In this document: piece by piece, positions 20,961 through 34,250 of the stretch
Layout: each line of letters opens with the position of its first letter
How positions within the stretch are numbered: the stretch's first letter is position 1
Source of the DNA: Holothuria scabra
Lineage: Eukaryota > Echinodermata > Holothuroidea > Aspidochirotida > Holothuriidae
DNA length: 64,000 nucleotides
Direction: 5' to 3'
Assembly: GCA_037179385.1 (NCBI GenBank)
Contig: CM074181.1
Span: 47,946,394 to 48,010,393, forward strand
Notes under the pieces: model-generated
What the model saw: the letters and a program-made list of their open reading frames with translations, nothing else
Database searches by the model: none
Told to the model about the DNA's origin: nothing
Translations under genes and position numbers: made by a program

Positions 20961-23218
20961 GATAATAATGTTCTGCTTCACAAGTCGCATTCCATAACCA
21001 CTGCCTTTCTAAGTGCTCGTTTTAGCTTCCGTAATCCAGCAAACCTGTATGACACTCGGCGAACAAGAGTTAACCACCTAATCTCGGCTGCAAGCCTTGT
21101 GGGGACAAGTCTTGTTATCTGTGCTGTATTACGTGTTCCTGGCTTAACAGAGTGAATGGAAAAGTTTTAAACTTTAAAAGCAACAGGATTATCTTTAACA
21201 GTTATTGCTTTGTATTTACTCTATAATATGTCCCTCCTTTAATTTTCATTACGTAGATATATGCCTACTGTAAAAATTCGCAATTGTTGAAACCATGAAA
21301 CTAACTACACAGGCGATGAAATAAGCTTAATTAGGCCCAGGTATGCTTAAAGAATAATACTGTGACAATCGACCATAAAACTTAATATTAAGTGTTCAGA
21401 TTTTTGTCTCTTTTTACAATTTACACTTCATATTCTTTGTAGTATTAGTCACAGTTGGGAAGCTGACCTTATTTCTGGGTGAGCAAAATATATTAAGCCC
21501 TGATGACGTCACACAATTCTGAATTTTAGCCGCTTATGGAAATGTTCACTTGGAAAAAGAATAGCTGTTTTGTTCTGTGTACTTTCAAGGAAGGAACAAG
21601 AAAACTATGAAACTTACCAGAATAACTCTCGCAAGTTTGCATATCACCAATTTCAGGCGAAATTTGCTGCTGAAAAGTACAAGAATCACCAGGAGATTTG
21701 AGGTCACATTACAAAGACAGCTGCTTTAGAACTTTTTTACCACATGCCCGGCGATTTAGGCATTTGGACCGGGCTCTCTATTGATATCAATTACCAAATG
21801 CAGTTGAAAATTATCCCAGCATTAACAAATATAAGAAAATCAATTGTTCTGCTTGTTGAAGCAAATAATCTTTACTGCTTCCTGATAGGAGAAACGAAGG
21901 GATTGCAGGGCCTAATTTTAGATTAATCATAGTTCATTAATTTCAAAGCACTTGTCCACCTTTTCACCCTTCATTATCCGTTGGCGAATAGTCCCAAATT
22001 TGTCCCAAAACCATCCCGAGGTCGCCCAACAATAACCAAATGATCAAATTTGATAACGAAATATACTTTCTCAAACAGTTTCGATGATAAATTATCCTAA
22101 TGTTCTCGAAAACGGCCACTGTGTTTGTTTGTGCTCCGAATCTGTTTGCAGTACACATGTTAGTAAGTTAACCATCTTTAAACGAAATGCATGATGGTAC
22201 CTGGCATATTGCAGCACGACGATTATAGATCCAACACAATGCCATGGATCGGGCGTGCACATAAAGTATGTACATATAATGAATAGGTGAAGCAAAACAA
22301 AGACACATAGTTCTTTAAAGCATTTTTAGTGAAGATAAAAGGATAACAAGAAAATTATCACTATTCTTTGGAAATATTTTTTTTCTCTCTCTCTCTCCCT
22401 CAAATGATATTTCAAAATATTCTCACCTTGAAGACGGAAAATGTGCAGTTTTATACTCTGCGAGTGAGCTCGCGCTCCTTCGGTTTTCTCGGAAAGCTTA
22501 TGACGAAGACTCTAGCCAAAGTTTGCCCCTTGACAATCGCTATCAACTGAAACGAGTTTGTTTTGAATATGTAGCCCTCTATTTTCCTTCCATTTTCAAA
22601 AGTTACTTACGTAAGATCTTGAATAGGAGTTATTGACATTTTAACGTGTGTACGTTTTCACTCTTTGTAGGAGAGCTCGATAACGGTCACCCAGAATGCA
22701 TTTCACCGCGAGTGCTGAGAATGTAAAGATTGCGCACTGTAGGTCACAAATGTGAGACCTGCTTCTTAACTGTTCATGTCTATTGGTAGCCTAACATATG
22801 GATGAAATAGAACAGTCATTTGATATCGAAGAAAACACCGACAGCCAATTAGAAATTCTGGTTTAGAAATCAAAACTGGTAAGCTGCTAGCACGGGAAGA
22901 TGCTGGCACTATAAAGCTATTCTAAGTACCATAAAACATGTCAATTCTCTTAATTGTTATGAGTCTATGATATGGAGCTGAAATTCTTATCAACTTGTGC
23001 ATTATCCTGCACATTGGTAAGGACATGCACACGTTCCGCATTTACAAGAAATCAAAGGACTCTTTAGAAATAAGCAGCAATACACAACAAAAAGGAAATT
23101 AATTTGCAATTTGAGCGACGGGCAACTATGAAATAATAGGGGAAATCACAGATGTGTTCCTCAAGATGTATCAGACGAAATAAAATTAAGTGAAAGTATG
23201 TATATCGTGTGGTCCAAA
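20961..23218. other. Unassigned AT-rich DNA
   Basis: No gene, element boundary or shared repeat was recognised. A short (TC)n stretch lies near 22382. Confidence 0.45.
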
Positions 23219-23569
23219 AACTAATTCGGCACTTAGGGGGAAAGTTTTTGTTGAAAAGTCGACCTTGAGGGGAAAAAAATTTGGGGCGAAATATAAGTTT
23301 CGCCTTAACGTTTCTACACACTTTTTCTATAGGAATACGTAAACGGACAAAGGCGCACTCCTAGATTTACAAAGTAGATACAATTACTTCAAAGATGTCA
23401 AATTTACGGACACCTAGCTGTTAACACGAACGTATGGTTGGCCAATGAAAAAACGTTGTTTATATGTTTAGACGTTAGGGCGAATTCTTTTTCTTATGTA
23501 TTTTATTGTAATTTTTTCGCCCTATGTACGAGCAGATATAACAATTTCCCCCTAAGGTGGGAATTAGCG
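23219..23569 (-). mobile_element. TA-flanked MITE, family 1, copy 11
   Basis: Full-length reverse copy from CTAATTCGGCACTTAGG to GGGAATTAGCG. (TA)n follows on the right only. The left flank (GTGTGGTCCAAAAA) is not TA repeat, so a long array is not strictly required for insertion. Confidence 0.87.
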
Positions 23570-23571
23570 TT

Positions 23572-23756
23572 ATAAACATATATATATATATATATGTATG
23601 TATGTATATGTATATGTATAAGTATATTTATATAAATAAATATATATATATATAAATATATCAATATATATATATATATATATATTTATCAAATTATATA
23701 TATATATGTGTGTGTAAACACGTATATATATATATATATATATATTAAACATATAT
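23572..23756. repeat. (TA)-rich tract with TATG and TGTG variants
   Basis: Right flank of MITE copy 11. Confidence 0.93.
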
Positions 23757-25804
23757 ACGAATTTTACAACCCTCGCAACAATTTATATGGTATATTCATT
23801 AAATATTAAATATATTGAGAGGTATACGCAAAAATTTTGTGTCAACCTAGAGCACATCTTTTTAGAACACGCAAATATACAATACGTATCATATAAAGGC
23901 ACAATAGAGTAGGTGCCATATAAGGATACTATACATGCGTTTCTTTACTTTGAATCTGATCGGAAATGCTTACTGGCCACCAAAGGGAAGACTAGGAATA
24001 ATATAGTTGTAAAATTGGGATGTTTGCTGTGAAAACTGAAACTTTCCTTCATTTCATTATCAGTAGCCAAATATTTTCAGTATATCTCGAGCAAAACCGC
24101 AAAATATTCGTGTTTCGTTCCCGGCCGGATATTGTTTTGGAAAACCGCAATTTTTGAAAAACCAACTTGATTTTGTGCTTGTACTCGTACAGCCAATTCA
24201 TTTCAAAATTTCTTCTTTTTTCAAAATTTCTTCTTTTTTCAAAATTTTCCAAAAAATTTCAACATTTGAAAATTTAGATTTTTTCCTTTTTCATGGAAAC
24301 AATATTTCAAAATAAAACACTATACTAACCATTTGGAAAACAAGACTGACTTAGTCATTCATCCTACTCCAACTCCATTTAAGGCGAAAATTCTTACAAA
24401 AGAATTTTAGCCTTAGCTGTTGCTCGATGTGATCTGAATCGACATCATTAGGCTATCCATGGCAAGGTTGACATATCATGAAATGCCCGCAACAGTGGTT
24501 TCCGCATAAAGTCAGTACTAGATACATTCATAAGCCTTAGCCGGTGCCCCTCTTTCATATCCGAGGATCTGTTGTTTGATATTCGATGCAGATCGCGACC
24601 AGGGCATAATCTCTGCTGGACTGAGGCACCTAAGTCTCTACGATACAGCAAAGGGTTTTTTTTTGGGGGGGGGGGGTCTGCAACCTTCCGGCCCCTCCCG
24701 GTCCGGTCATTCATAAAATAATAAATGTACAAATCAATGACCAGGCACGATGCAATCTTGATGCCATATTTCATTTATAGAGCAATATAAAGGTAGGTAG
24801 AGAAGTGTTCAGAATTTTGGACAGTTTATTTTCCTATGCAACATGTACATTCGGTCTCGGTCTCGACACCATTAGTCTGGGTCTTGGTCTCTGCCTCGGA
24901 TATGCTGGTCTCGACTATAGTACTGACGTATTGAATGTTTAGAGTTGTTTTCTTTCAAGTTCACTTTTTATAGAAAATGCGTCAACCTCAATTGTCAATA
25001 TCTGAAGAACCGAACACGGGAAATGAATGAAAGTTTCACCAAAATGCTTAGCATATGGTTGTTTTTTTTTATATCACACATGTATTAGTTTCTAGAATAT
25101 TCTATCAATCCTGTTGATTTGTCGTATCATTATCAAGTAAAGATCAACACCTCATCGGAAAGCGTATAGTTCCGAGGGATGAAGACAACAAGCTATCCAG
25201 ATTAGACTAGGTACGGACTTTTGATTTTATCATAGGTTGCATGACTTACTTAAAGCTTCTCAGTATTTTTAAGCGGAGAATGCTGAGCGGATTGTTCAAC
25301 AGAGAGTGCAATACTTTATTCTCCATGGAAAATATTACACAGTAAAAAACAATAATTATTAAACCATATACAATACAAACTACTCACGAACTAAGTTACC
25401 ACCGTTTGGCTCTTACTATACCTGTAACAGGAAACTAGATAGTGACGATTTATGGGTCAGAATTCGCATGCACAAACATTGACAGATAAACTGTCCAGAT
25501 ATTAGTAAATATATATCTTTCCCAATTAGTTGATAAAGTTCAGCATATGTGGGTAGGAAATTTATCCAATGCACGGGAAAGAAGTATCCAGCAAATATTT
25601 TCTGGAAATATTTCCACTTCCGACTAGGTCTCAATGTCAAATGTAAATGTACGCAGGCTGAAAGTAAGGGGGCAGGGGCGATGCACCTACACGTCCATAA
25701 AGTTGGCGTTTACCAGTTGTGACATGAATTTTCCATGCTGTTATGGGACGGTGGTTTTATGTCCTGCAAGTGAATGTTCCATTAATACTTGCCTGAACTC
25801 GTGT
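23757..25804. other. Unassigned DNA
   Basis: Noted only: a tandem CAAAATTTCTTCTTTTTT pair at ~24204-24240, a G/T homopolymer cluster at 24657-24678 and a GGTCTCGGTCTCG-type run at ~24850-24915. Confidence 0.45.
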
Positions 25805-26190
25805 GCAAGGGCGTAGCCAGGATTTTCTTGTGGTGGGCAAAGTCGACTCATCGTCCCCAATCTTGACCGACAGGACTATCTAAGCGGAGGGCCACCATTA
25901 GTTGGCGCGGAGCGTACAAGAAAATTTTTGGTTTTAGAAACCCCTTAGATGGCAGGAAACGGCACTTCCCGAGTGTTCTATGCTGCATGTTCCCAGCCTG
26001 GAAATATGGATCTCATTTCTGATATTTCTCAATTAATGCAAAAAAAAAAATCAATCTATGAAAAATGTTAATACATGTTTCTAAGCGGAGCTCTACCATC
26101 GATTGGCGCGGAGCGTACCAGGAAATTTTTGGCTTTACAAACCCCTCAGATGGCCGGAAACGGCCCTTCCCGAGTGTTCTAAGCAAGAAT
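25805..26190 (+). repeat. Dispersed repeat with CGGAGC...GTTGGCGCGGAGCGTAC blocks
   Basis: It begins with GGGCGTAGCCAGGATT, a motif typical of small DNA-element ends. It carries two copies (25876, 26086) of the block TAAGCGGAG...TTGGCGCGGAGCGTAC...CCCTTCCCGAG, which is also tandem at 51046-51700 and present near 33913, 34256, 59160 and 59400. Confidence 0.55.
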
Positions 26191-28986
26191 ATGTTCGGCC
26201 CAACTTCGAAATTCTCCCCGCTTCTTAATTGGAGCACTTGACAAATATTGAGGGGCTGAACATACCTTTAGCCCAAACGTTTTCATTTTTCATCGCCGCC
26301 ACTGGGGTGCGGCATTTTCTTGAGGGAGGGAAGCTCCCAAGTGAGGAGCCGAGCGACCCAACGGGGAGAGGGTGTGGTTCTCCCCCTCCCGCCCCAAGGA
26401 GATTTTGCAATTTTACATCAAAATTGAGCGATCTGGTGAACACCTCAGTTGGAATTTTTGGATATTTTCAATCTTGTTTCAATGTTTTCCTTATTCCCTC
26501 GAGAGTTAGCAGGGTTAGTGTGTGACTGTAAGAGGGTTACTCGGTACGAGTCAATGGGGCCCTAGGGAATTGTGTGGCACTGGAACAAAACAGCAACTCA
26601 TAAGGCTTACATTTAGTTGGCTAAACCAGCGGAATTGACATTTTGCCCTGAAAAACGCCAAAACTCCATTTAAATAAAAAAAAAAATTAAAAATAAAAAA
26701 AATTAAGGTATGGGCGGGACTAAGTGCCAACTCCCTGACCACGGGCCTGTCTCCCTGGGTGTCACCTTCCCCTTTTGGGATGTTTTGCTGTCTCGAAGAG
26801 CTTAGATGCAATATGGTGCTATATTTTGTTCTTTTTATACTAGATTCCAGTGTTCTCCATAGGGGGTTTTAGAGGACCGACACGTCCTCCTAGTGAAATT
26901 GACCGCCCCTCCAAAATAGTTGCCGCTCTCCAAAAAATGCCGCTTCCATTTCTAGTTCATTGCTTCATTACACATATACAAGTCATAACTGGAAAATGTG
27001 ACTTCCCTCCAGACTTGGCGCCAGGATTTGCCCGACGAAGGGCCACTCTCCGAACGAGGGAGGGGCAGGGTTGGTAGCGACCCAAGGACCGACAGCCAGG
27101 ATGCCGTCGATGAGTTGGTGAGGGAGGTTTGAAGAAAACCTGTGCACTATACCTGCCATTGCAAGCCATATACGACATCAAATTTGTATATGCTAGAGGA
27201 AGATATTTCCGCTCTGATTTAACCGTGGAAAAGGGGGCAAAATTTTTTTGGATTAGTACACTAAAAAGAATCTGTACTTATTTAAATCTTATATAGGTCA
27301 ATAAATTGTCCCGGCATTTGGGCCCTATCGGACACAAATTATATTGTACTTTCTTCTTCCAGTCCGTACCGCACGACTGACACAAGAGATAATTAACTAA
27401 GTTTAGCGAAATAATATGAAATTCCCGACATGAACATTAATCCATTTATTCTACTTCTTAATTTACATGAAAAGATGGGATGGGTTTGTACTTTATTAGC
27501 TCTAGGTAACGGAACTGAGAAAGAGTGTGCAAAGCGTACCGAACATTTTGGGTTTTATCGCAGAAATAACTCTTGTGAAAGCAAAAGTAACTAAACCGAC
27601 CATGAAAAGGTGACAGATTATCCCCGACAGGGGGCGGGCCATGCCAGCGACCACAAGTTCCGACAGCCGCTATGTCGAGGGGGTGGTATGAAGGAGCCTA
27701 ACTAACCCATGTCATTGCAGCCTTGGGCACATTTTGCACAATGTTACTTGATATTTTAAAAGCCGAGTTAATGCTCTTTTGAGTCTGAATCGTGAAATTG
27801 CAAAGCGCGCTAAGCGCGCGAAGTTTTTTGGTGGGCTTACAAAGATAACATAGCCTATGTAATCATTAAGAACAAAAAGAAAAAAATAGAAACTGTAGGG
27901 GTTGTAGACCGTATCGGCGATAACAAACATTGTGTCGAAACCACCTGGAATACCCGATAAAATAGCCAAAGCATGCTCCGTGAGTAGCTCACCATCTGAC
28001 CTATCGCATGACACACACAAGAGAACAGCAACTAGGCTTTGTGGTATGGGATAAAATTTACGACCACTGCATAACCTGTGTACTCTGCCTACCAGTTACT
28101 TGGTAAGGTTGAGAGGACTTGCACTCTCTAGATATGTGGAATGGAAGTATTGAAAAAACTGGAGTGAATATACAGCGCGCGTAGCGCGCCGAAAATGGTT
28201 CTTATTAGGGAAATTGTCCCTTGAGAGCAAAAAACAGGTAAACCATCAGGGAGATTAGTCGCCGTCGGGGACTGCATACTTTATCGTAACGACTTAGAGC
28301 CCCCCCCCCCCGGAAAACTGTAAAAAAAAAATGCCCCCGATTCTCTTCCTCCGCTTGCCGTTTATTTTTTTTTTTTTATTGTTTGGCTCCCCTTCATTTT
28401 TTCACGACATCGCCCATCGCGTCCCCAAAATTTTTGTCGCGGGGAACTCTGTCCCCCCCTTCCCCCCTGCCCCCGCCCGCCGCTGACTACGCTTGTGCTC
28501 GTGTGTGTGTGAAACTGAAGTTTCTGTGAAGTTCTGGTCGTTGTAAAACTTATCTAACTACAAGACTCCCTCAACATACTTACTATAGTTGGATTTTGGA
28601 TGTGTTTATTTCCTAAAATCAAGAAGTTGGTGGATAGACACCATGCCCTTAAACTGTACGTAACAACGCAGCACGGTGTCTAAAACAGCTATGGAAGGAG
28701 TAAAAATACAGGGCAGTATGTAGTTTTCATAATAACACATCACATCATCACTCCACACAGTTGTTGGATATTGGAAATTTTACAAAAATTAGGTTAAATT
28801 GATCAACATAAGTGGTGATATCATTTACCAGCGGTGCAGTTGGGGAACATCCCACAATTGCCTTTAACACACCAATTTGTCCCCCAAGTGAAGGTATGTG
28901 TAAGACAAACCGCCCCACAACTAACTGCTATGCAAACACCATTACCATTTTGTTAGGTGGGGTTTTCATGAGACGCAAATATAAAT
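26191..28986. other. Unassigned DNA with low-complexity patches
   Basis: Two loosely similar segments (27010-27180 and 27619-27740, sharing CGACAGCC and a GGGGTGGT/GAGGGAGG block) and two GCGCGC palindromes (27806, 28174) hint at old mobile DNA. No coding frame is supportable. Confidence 0.4.
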
Positions 28987-28990
28987 TTAA

Positions 28991-29242
28991 CCCTTTACCG
29001 TTGTGCTCCAATCGGGGCATATTTGCACGCCTCGGGAGTGGGCGGAAAAGCGGACGTAGCACGCCCCGCATCAGCTTCCGTAGGCTATTGACTCCGCGAC
29101 CTTAAACTATTGTCTCTCTCGTTGTTGTGGCCGAATTTTCGGGTAGCTTACTCGCAGTTTCGAGCTCCGCGTGAAACAGTAAAGATGGGTGACAGCCGAG
29201 CTCTCAGCATGGGTCCAAAAGGACCCAAACAACGGTAAAGGG
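28991..29242. mobile_element. piggyBac-like MITE candidate (252 bp)
   Basis: The termini CCCTTTACCGTTGTG and CAACGGTAAAGGG are 13 bp inverted repeats starting CCCTTT. TTAA precedes the left end, and TAAA (one change) follows the right end. An inner GGGTCC/GGACCC palindrome lies near the right end. It is non-coding. The superfamily is inferred from TTAA plus CCCTTT only. Confidence 0.5.
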
Positions 29243-30816
29243 TAAAAGTTTTTTCCCTACCATCTTCAATGCAGGCCCGTAGCCAAACAATGTGCTTAAG
29301 AGGTCAAAGTGGCGTTACAGCGAGTGTGCGGATTTTCCGAGGGACAAATTTGTAAACTATTTTCCAGTCAATGGCAACCAGATGAAATCGTAAAGGGGAC
29401 AATTGAGGGCAACACGGGACTACGATACTGCTTCGATGGCGTTCATGTGCTCTTGACTGGAAGTAAAGACCGCTTCTGTATGTTCAACTAAGAGATTGCG
29501 CCTTTAGAAGAATTACGTCCAAATTGCTTCAAATGCAAATCATATTTTTGGGCTTTCAATTCCGTGCAGGAAACTGACGCCGTCAGTTTTGGACCACACA
29601 TCGATGTAATTTGTGCTAAAATAGCTAGGTGTACTAATTTTTATTATTGTGATGTTATTTTGTTGTCAAATAGCATTTGGGACTTCGGTGTTCCTTGAAT
29701 TTATGTTCTAGTTGGTAGAGCATCAAGTAACTCGGTAGGTCCGCGGTAACGTGCAGTCCCTCAGACCGGGTCATACCAAAGATCTAGTGAACCCACTGCC
29801 GTTGTGCGCAATGCTTCGTATACCCAATGATGTTGGCACAAACATCTGGTTTCCCGAAACTGGAAGAAAGGTCAATGGTGGGCCCTGATAGTTGAAACCA
29901 GAAGGATGTTAGTTGAGTTGTAAAACCTTATGTAACCTTTACTACCCATTAGAGCACTCCGCCCTTTGAACGGTGGACGTTTATACTTTGCCCTTGAATT
30001 TTATAACTGAGGAGCAGTGACGTATTTTAATATTCGGTTAACCTTAATATACTGGGCATTTGCTCTCAGAAGGTTCTCAAGGATTGATTCGTGTTTACTT
30101 GTGAAATGGAACTACAATCAACTTAAGTGGAATTTAGTTACCAAATCAGTCCCTTAATCCGTTCAAATAAAGTGAAGTTATGCACCAAAACGAAAGTGAA
30201 AAAATTAGTAAATATTTCCAGACCAATCTTTCAAGCTATGCATATTTTGGAAAAAACATGTATGTCATGTATTTCATGTTCCAAAAATAACACAGAACGT
30301 GTTAAAAATAACAGACGGGCATTATTTCTCGATGATTTCCCCATTACGGTCGGTACACCCCTAGTATTTGTTTGGGCTGTTAACACTTGATAGAAATCTC
30401 AAGTTCCGTTTTTTATTTGCGGGTTTTTTATCGTAAAACAAACGGTGAAGGCCTGAGGCGCAGTTTCAGGAGGAAGAAATTTCTCATGCTTAATTAGAGC
30501 TAAAAGGAAAGAAGCGATGGGCGTCAATGATCAACCCATTACTTATATTAATTACAACATTAACACAAGGCATTCAACTTAGGGAGGTAAACAGAGTTGC
30601 CTTTGAATAAGAGCTACTTTCGGAAATGATTTGTTTTGGTAATGGTATATGGGCGTGTGTGACTATTACTATTTTAAAGGCACAAACGTGTATATAAACG
30701 TATAGGCGTATAAAAGTACACCTATTCACTCACGAATATAAGAAAACACCTAAGTAAATGACCACATAAAACCTCTTTCATTGATGCGAAACGCCCTGCT
30801 GGCAATATAGTTTACA
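29243..30816. other. Unassigned DNA
   Basis: A weak tRNA-like box A (AGTTGGTAGAGC near 29710) lacks a convincing box B. Nothing else recognised. Confidence 0.45.
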
Positions 30817-31165
30817 GTGGCGTAGCTAGGATTTTTTCATACGTATGAGGCCCCTTATGTGACAAAATTATGTGCCAAATATATTGATTATACTTCTAAG
30901 TATATATAGGTTACACTCAGATATATAAAATTTACTCCCAAAATTGACTCCCAAACTTCATATAAATAGGTTTTGCATAATCTATATATATAATAGTCAT
31001 ACACCATATTTATGCTAACAAGCTATATATATTTGTCCCTGTAAACATTGTATAAATACACAATGTCCTGTATAGTTTTCCGTACTTTTGTCACTTTATT
31101 TGTCACATCGGTGATAGAAAATATATAGAGAGAGAGATTACTAACACGCGAACAGCACGCGAGTA
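30817..31165 (+). mobile_element. Small DNA element with CAGTGGCGTAGCTAGG end
   Basis: The first ~340 bp recur in reverse orientation at about 50390-50670 (CTTTATTTGTCACATCGG, GTTTTGCATAATCTATATAT, ACATACG blocks). The terminal motif resembles hAT-like ends elsewhere in the window (12944, 48184, 56465). Confidence 0.55.
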
Positions 31166-33260
31166 GGAGGTGCTTAGTTACATACTGTATTCGAGGGAGG
31201 ACCACCCACAAGTGTTCCTCTCTACATGGACACATTGAGACATTGAGACCTTGATAAGATTTATCACCACTAATTTTATCATTTCCGTTGTCAGGTACAT
31301 AAAATTCAGGCGGTTGTATTATCTTACACTAGGAAACCAGTTCCTCCCTTGATATTGAGCTAGGAAGAAAAGGAGTTTGATTTCTGAAACGGATAGTCTC
31401 TTTTGAAGAGGGAAATAGCACCTTTTCTTTTTGGTACAGTTAAGGGACCGCAGATAATTCCAGTACCTAATTTGGTTGGTAAACCTTTGACTAGACATGT
31501 TTCTGCTCATCTTTTTAATTTTAGTTGGACATTTTAAGTTGTCCTGGTCTAAATCAAGCAAAACAGCTGTATTAAAAAACCTCGATTAGAGCATAGAGGT
31601 ATATATCATTGTAAACTTCATTAAATGTTACCAAGTCACCGTTGCTTGAATGATAATAGGTAGGCTGTGGCATTATCTCCATGGGCGGCGGAAGCGGAAG
31701 CGGGCCCCAAATATTTTTTTATAAGATCCCCCAAACTGAATGTAGCATAATTAAATTTTTCAAAAACGCTATAGGTCTATTTGCGAATTAACACGTTTAA
31801 AGTTAAGAAACATTTTGTGTTAGCAAGATTTCGACCACATTCTCTCGTGATTAAGTGAGTCTAATATGGTCCAATTTTGCACTTGCCGCATATACAGAAC
31901 ATCCAAAGGAAAGTACGTATATTTTGGGTGGTTTTTTCACAAAACACATGTACATCCAACGTAGGTACCTGTACACCTAGAGCTGACAAACTCGAACGTT
32001 AAAGGTAAAAAGCAGTCCCCAAAACTTTTTTTGAAGAAAAAGCTAAAAACCACAATTTTCATCTTATTTCTCATCAAAGTATCTTTCATTACATTTTGTG
32101 ACTTTACTCTTGCATATTCAATGTGAACCAAGCATAATTTCTGGTGAATTTCACATTTGAAAAGAAAAAAACATTGTCACATGACTTACAACAGCCAATC
32201 ATGAAACTGGACAGTGTACTACACTTCTTCAGTTTGGGATGACTGCTCCTGCCCTTTAAGTTTCCAGATGTCGAAACGTAGTAAAAGCTCAATTTTGGAT
32301 TATATCGTTTAAAAGAAAGGTATATATCTACATTTTTGCATAGTTTTATTTAGTGTGCAGTAAAATTTCCTTTTCTTAAGTTAAAAAAATCTTAACGTTA
32401 GTCTGGAACTTTAATAGGTCGAACTCCAGAGACGTACTGACCGGGGGTTGGGGGTGTCACCCCTACCCCAATAATTTTGCCCGTCGGCAAATCAATGTGG
32501 TCTGTCGGCAAACTGGCAAACCCCGGATACCCGAGAAATGAAAATGCCGACTCAAAGAGAGATGCATACAGTACAACATAGCAATTGAAACTTAAGTTCC
32601 TTTTATTACATTTCGGCTATTCTTTGGGTCAATTATTACTTTTCAGAATGCAAAAGTTGCAAAGCGTCCGAGAGCTTGCTCCCTGGACCCCCACATTAAC
32701 GATAATATGTGGGAGAGTTTACTTTCGACCTTCAAACTGTTAAACCAAAACTTTTTGCAAGCTATCTCTCTGATACAAATTATCTTTCTTCTTCTCAAAT
32801 CAGGGCCTACTAGACATACTGAACGATGGGCATGTCACCAGTCCCCTTATTGGCCCCAATAACAAACATTTGCCCCTGTAGTAATGTCCCTTTTAGGATT
32901 ATTAGTTGCTTCCATTAAGTTCCCTTGAAGCCTTATATGTTAGAGCTTCCGGTCCCTGTTGCGGGCCCCTGAACCCCACGCATGTTGCCTCGGGATTTTA
33001 AAAAGAACTCCCTATTGAAAAATTGCCAAGAAACACTTTGGATCTCTTAAAATGCCCTGTCTCAAATTATCAATCACATGTTCACATTTCAATAGCTTCA
33101 ACATTTTGGCTTTGCCCCCTAAAATTATTGTTAAGTATGTTCCTCCTTTATCAAATTCCATAGTACTTCCCGATCCCATTCTCGTCTCTTAATTCCCCCC
33201 ACTCCTGAATTAAATTCATAATTTAGAATCCTTAATTTGAATATGATATTTGACCATATT
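31166..33260. other. Unassigned DNA
   Basis: From ~32420 the sequence is C/G-biased, in the style of the hAT-like element at 12944-14008 (GACCCCCAC, CTTCCGG, CCCCTGAACCCC words), so an old relative may lie here. Borders are not defined. Confidence 0.35.
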
Positions 33261-33261
33261 G

Positions 33262-33410
33262 GAGCCTTTCGATGAGCTCCCGGGGGCTTCGCCCCCGCAA
33301 CCTCTACTAGGGCTTAGGCCCTGGACCCCACCAGGGTTCCTAAAACGCGCCCCTGGCGTCTTGCGCTCGCGCAAAACCGGACGCCTTACGGCGTCACCAT
33401 TATGTCGGCT
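33262..33410. repeat. GC-rich block related to 13780-13930
   Basis: GAGCTCCCGGGGGCTTCGCC, CTAGGGCTTAGGCCCTGGAC and GCGTCTTGCGCTCGCGC follow the same order as GAGCTTCGCCCCC, CTCCTGGACTCC and CTCGCGCTTCCCGCTCG inside the 12944-14008 element. Confidence 0.45.
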
Positions 33411-34250
33411 GCCGAAATCTTGTGGCCCTCAATAAAAAACATCTTATGATCTGATACGACGTATATGCAGTCCCTTGTTTCAATTTTGAATTTTTATGCG
33501 TTCTTAACGGATATCTTATACCGGTAATTATGCAGAGCACCTTTGTGCTGTGGAGTGGGATTAAAGACCGCAGATACTTTGAAGTACTGCTCTGTTAGGT
33601 TTCTAAAACCTTTTGTATCTGCTTTTTAAGCAGCTCCCCTAATTTTTAAAGGGTTGACTGCCGTACTTTCCACAGCCTCTGGACATCTTTGTTCTTGTTG
33701 GAAGACAAGAGCTTGGTTAGCAAGCGGTTGCTAACCTCCCCGTGAGGAAATTTGGCGATGTCCTCCCTGGCCAGTTTTTCGGCTTTCTCTGGTTTCTTCT
33801 GTTCTTCTGAGACGCGCCTTCTTCGCATCCTTCTTCGCATCTCAGCACCTTCATGGCCCTGCCTCTGCTCGGGAGAATACTCCATTCCAAAGGGCTTGGA
33901 AACCCTTCCTCTAAGCGGAGCGCCCTCATCTGTTGACGCGGAGCGTAAAGAAAATTTTGAAAAATCAGACTCTCAGACAGCCGAAAATGGCATTTCTCAT
34001 GGCTTAAGATTTAATTTTGTGAGTTTTACTTTTATGTCCTCCATATTTGATCGCAAAAAGACAAAAAAATTGCAAACCTGGGTAATATGATATGCATCGC
34101 AGGACTACGAAAATATAAGTTATACTGTATATGCCATGACGTCACATCCACAGACAATTTTTATCTGATACGCGTAGTCCGACAAATGCTGTTTGTAAAT
34201 GTGACGTCACTTGAAATAAAATTTTTGCCAGGAGTCTGTAAATGCATGTA
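33411..34250. other. Unassigned DNA with one basic reading frame and a CGGAGC repeat copy
   Basis: A minus-strand frame at 33646-33885 would encode 79 residues rich in Arg/Lys/Glu (MRRRMRRRRVSEEQKKPEKA). I recognise no family, so it may be chance or a broken exon. A CTAAGCGGAGCGCC...GACGCGGAGCGTA repeat block lies at 33913-34005. Confidence 0.3.

Noticed and set aside
27806..28190. GCGCGCTAAGCGCGC palindromes as regulatory sites
   Set aside because: Two isolated palindromes in mobile-looking DNA. No evidence for a site function.
29700..29790. tRNA gene
   Set aside because: Box A-like string only. No box B and no closing acceptor stem.
33646..33885. Arg/Lys-rich 79-residue frame as a gene
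   Set aside because: No recognised family, no promoter or splice signals. Left only as a remark in the region description.
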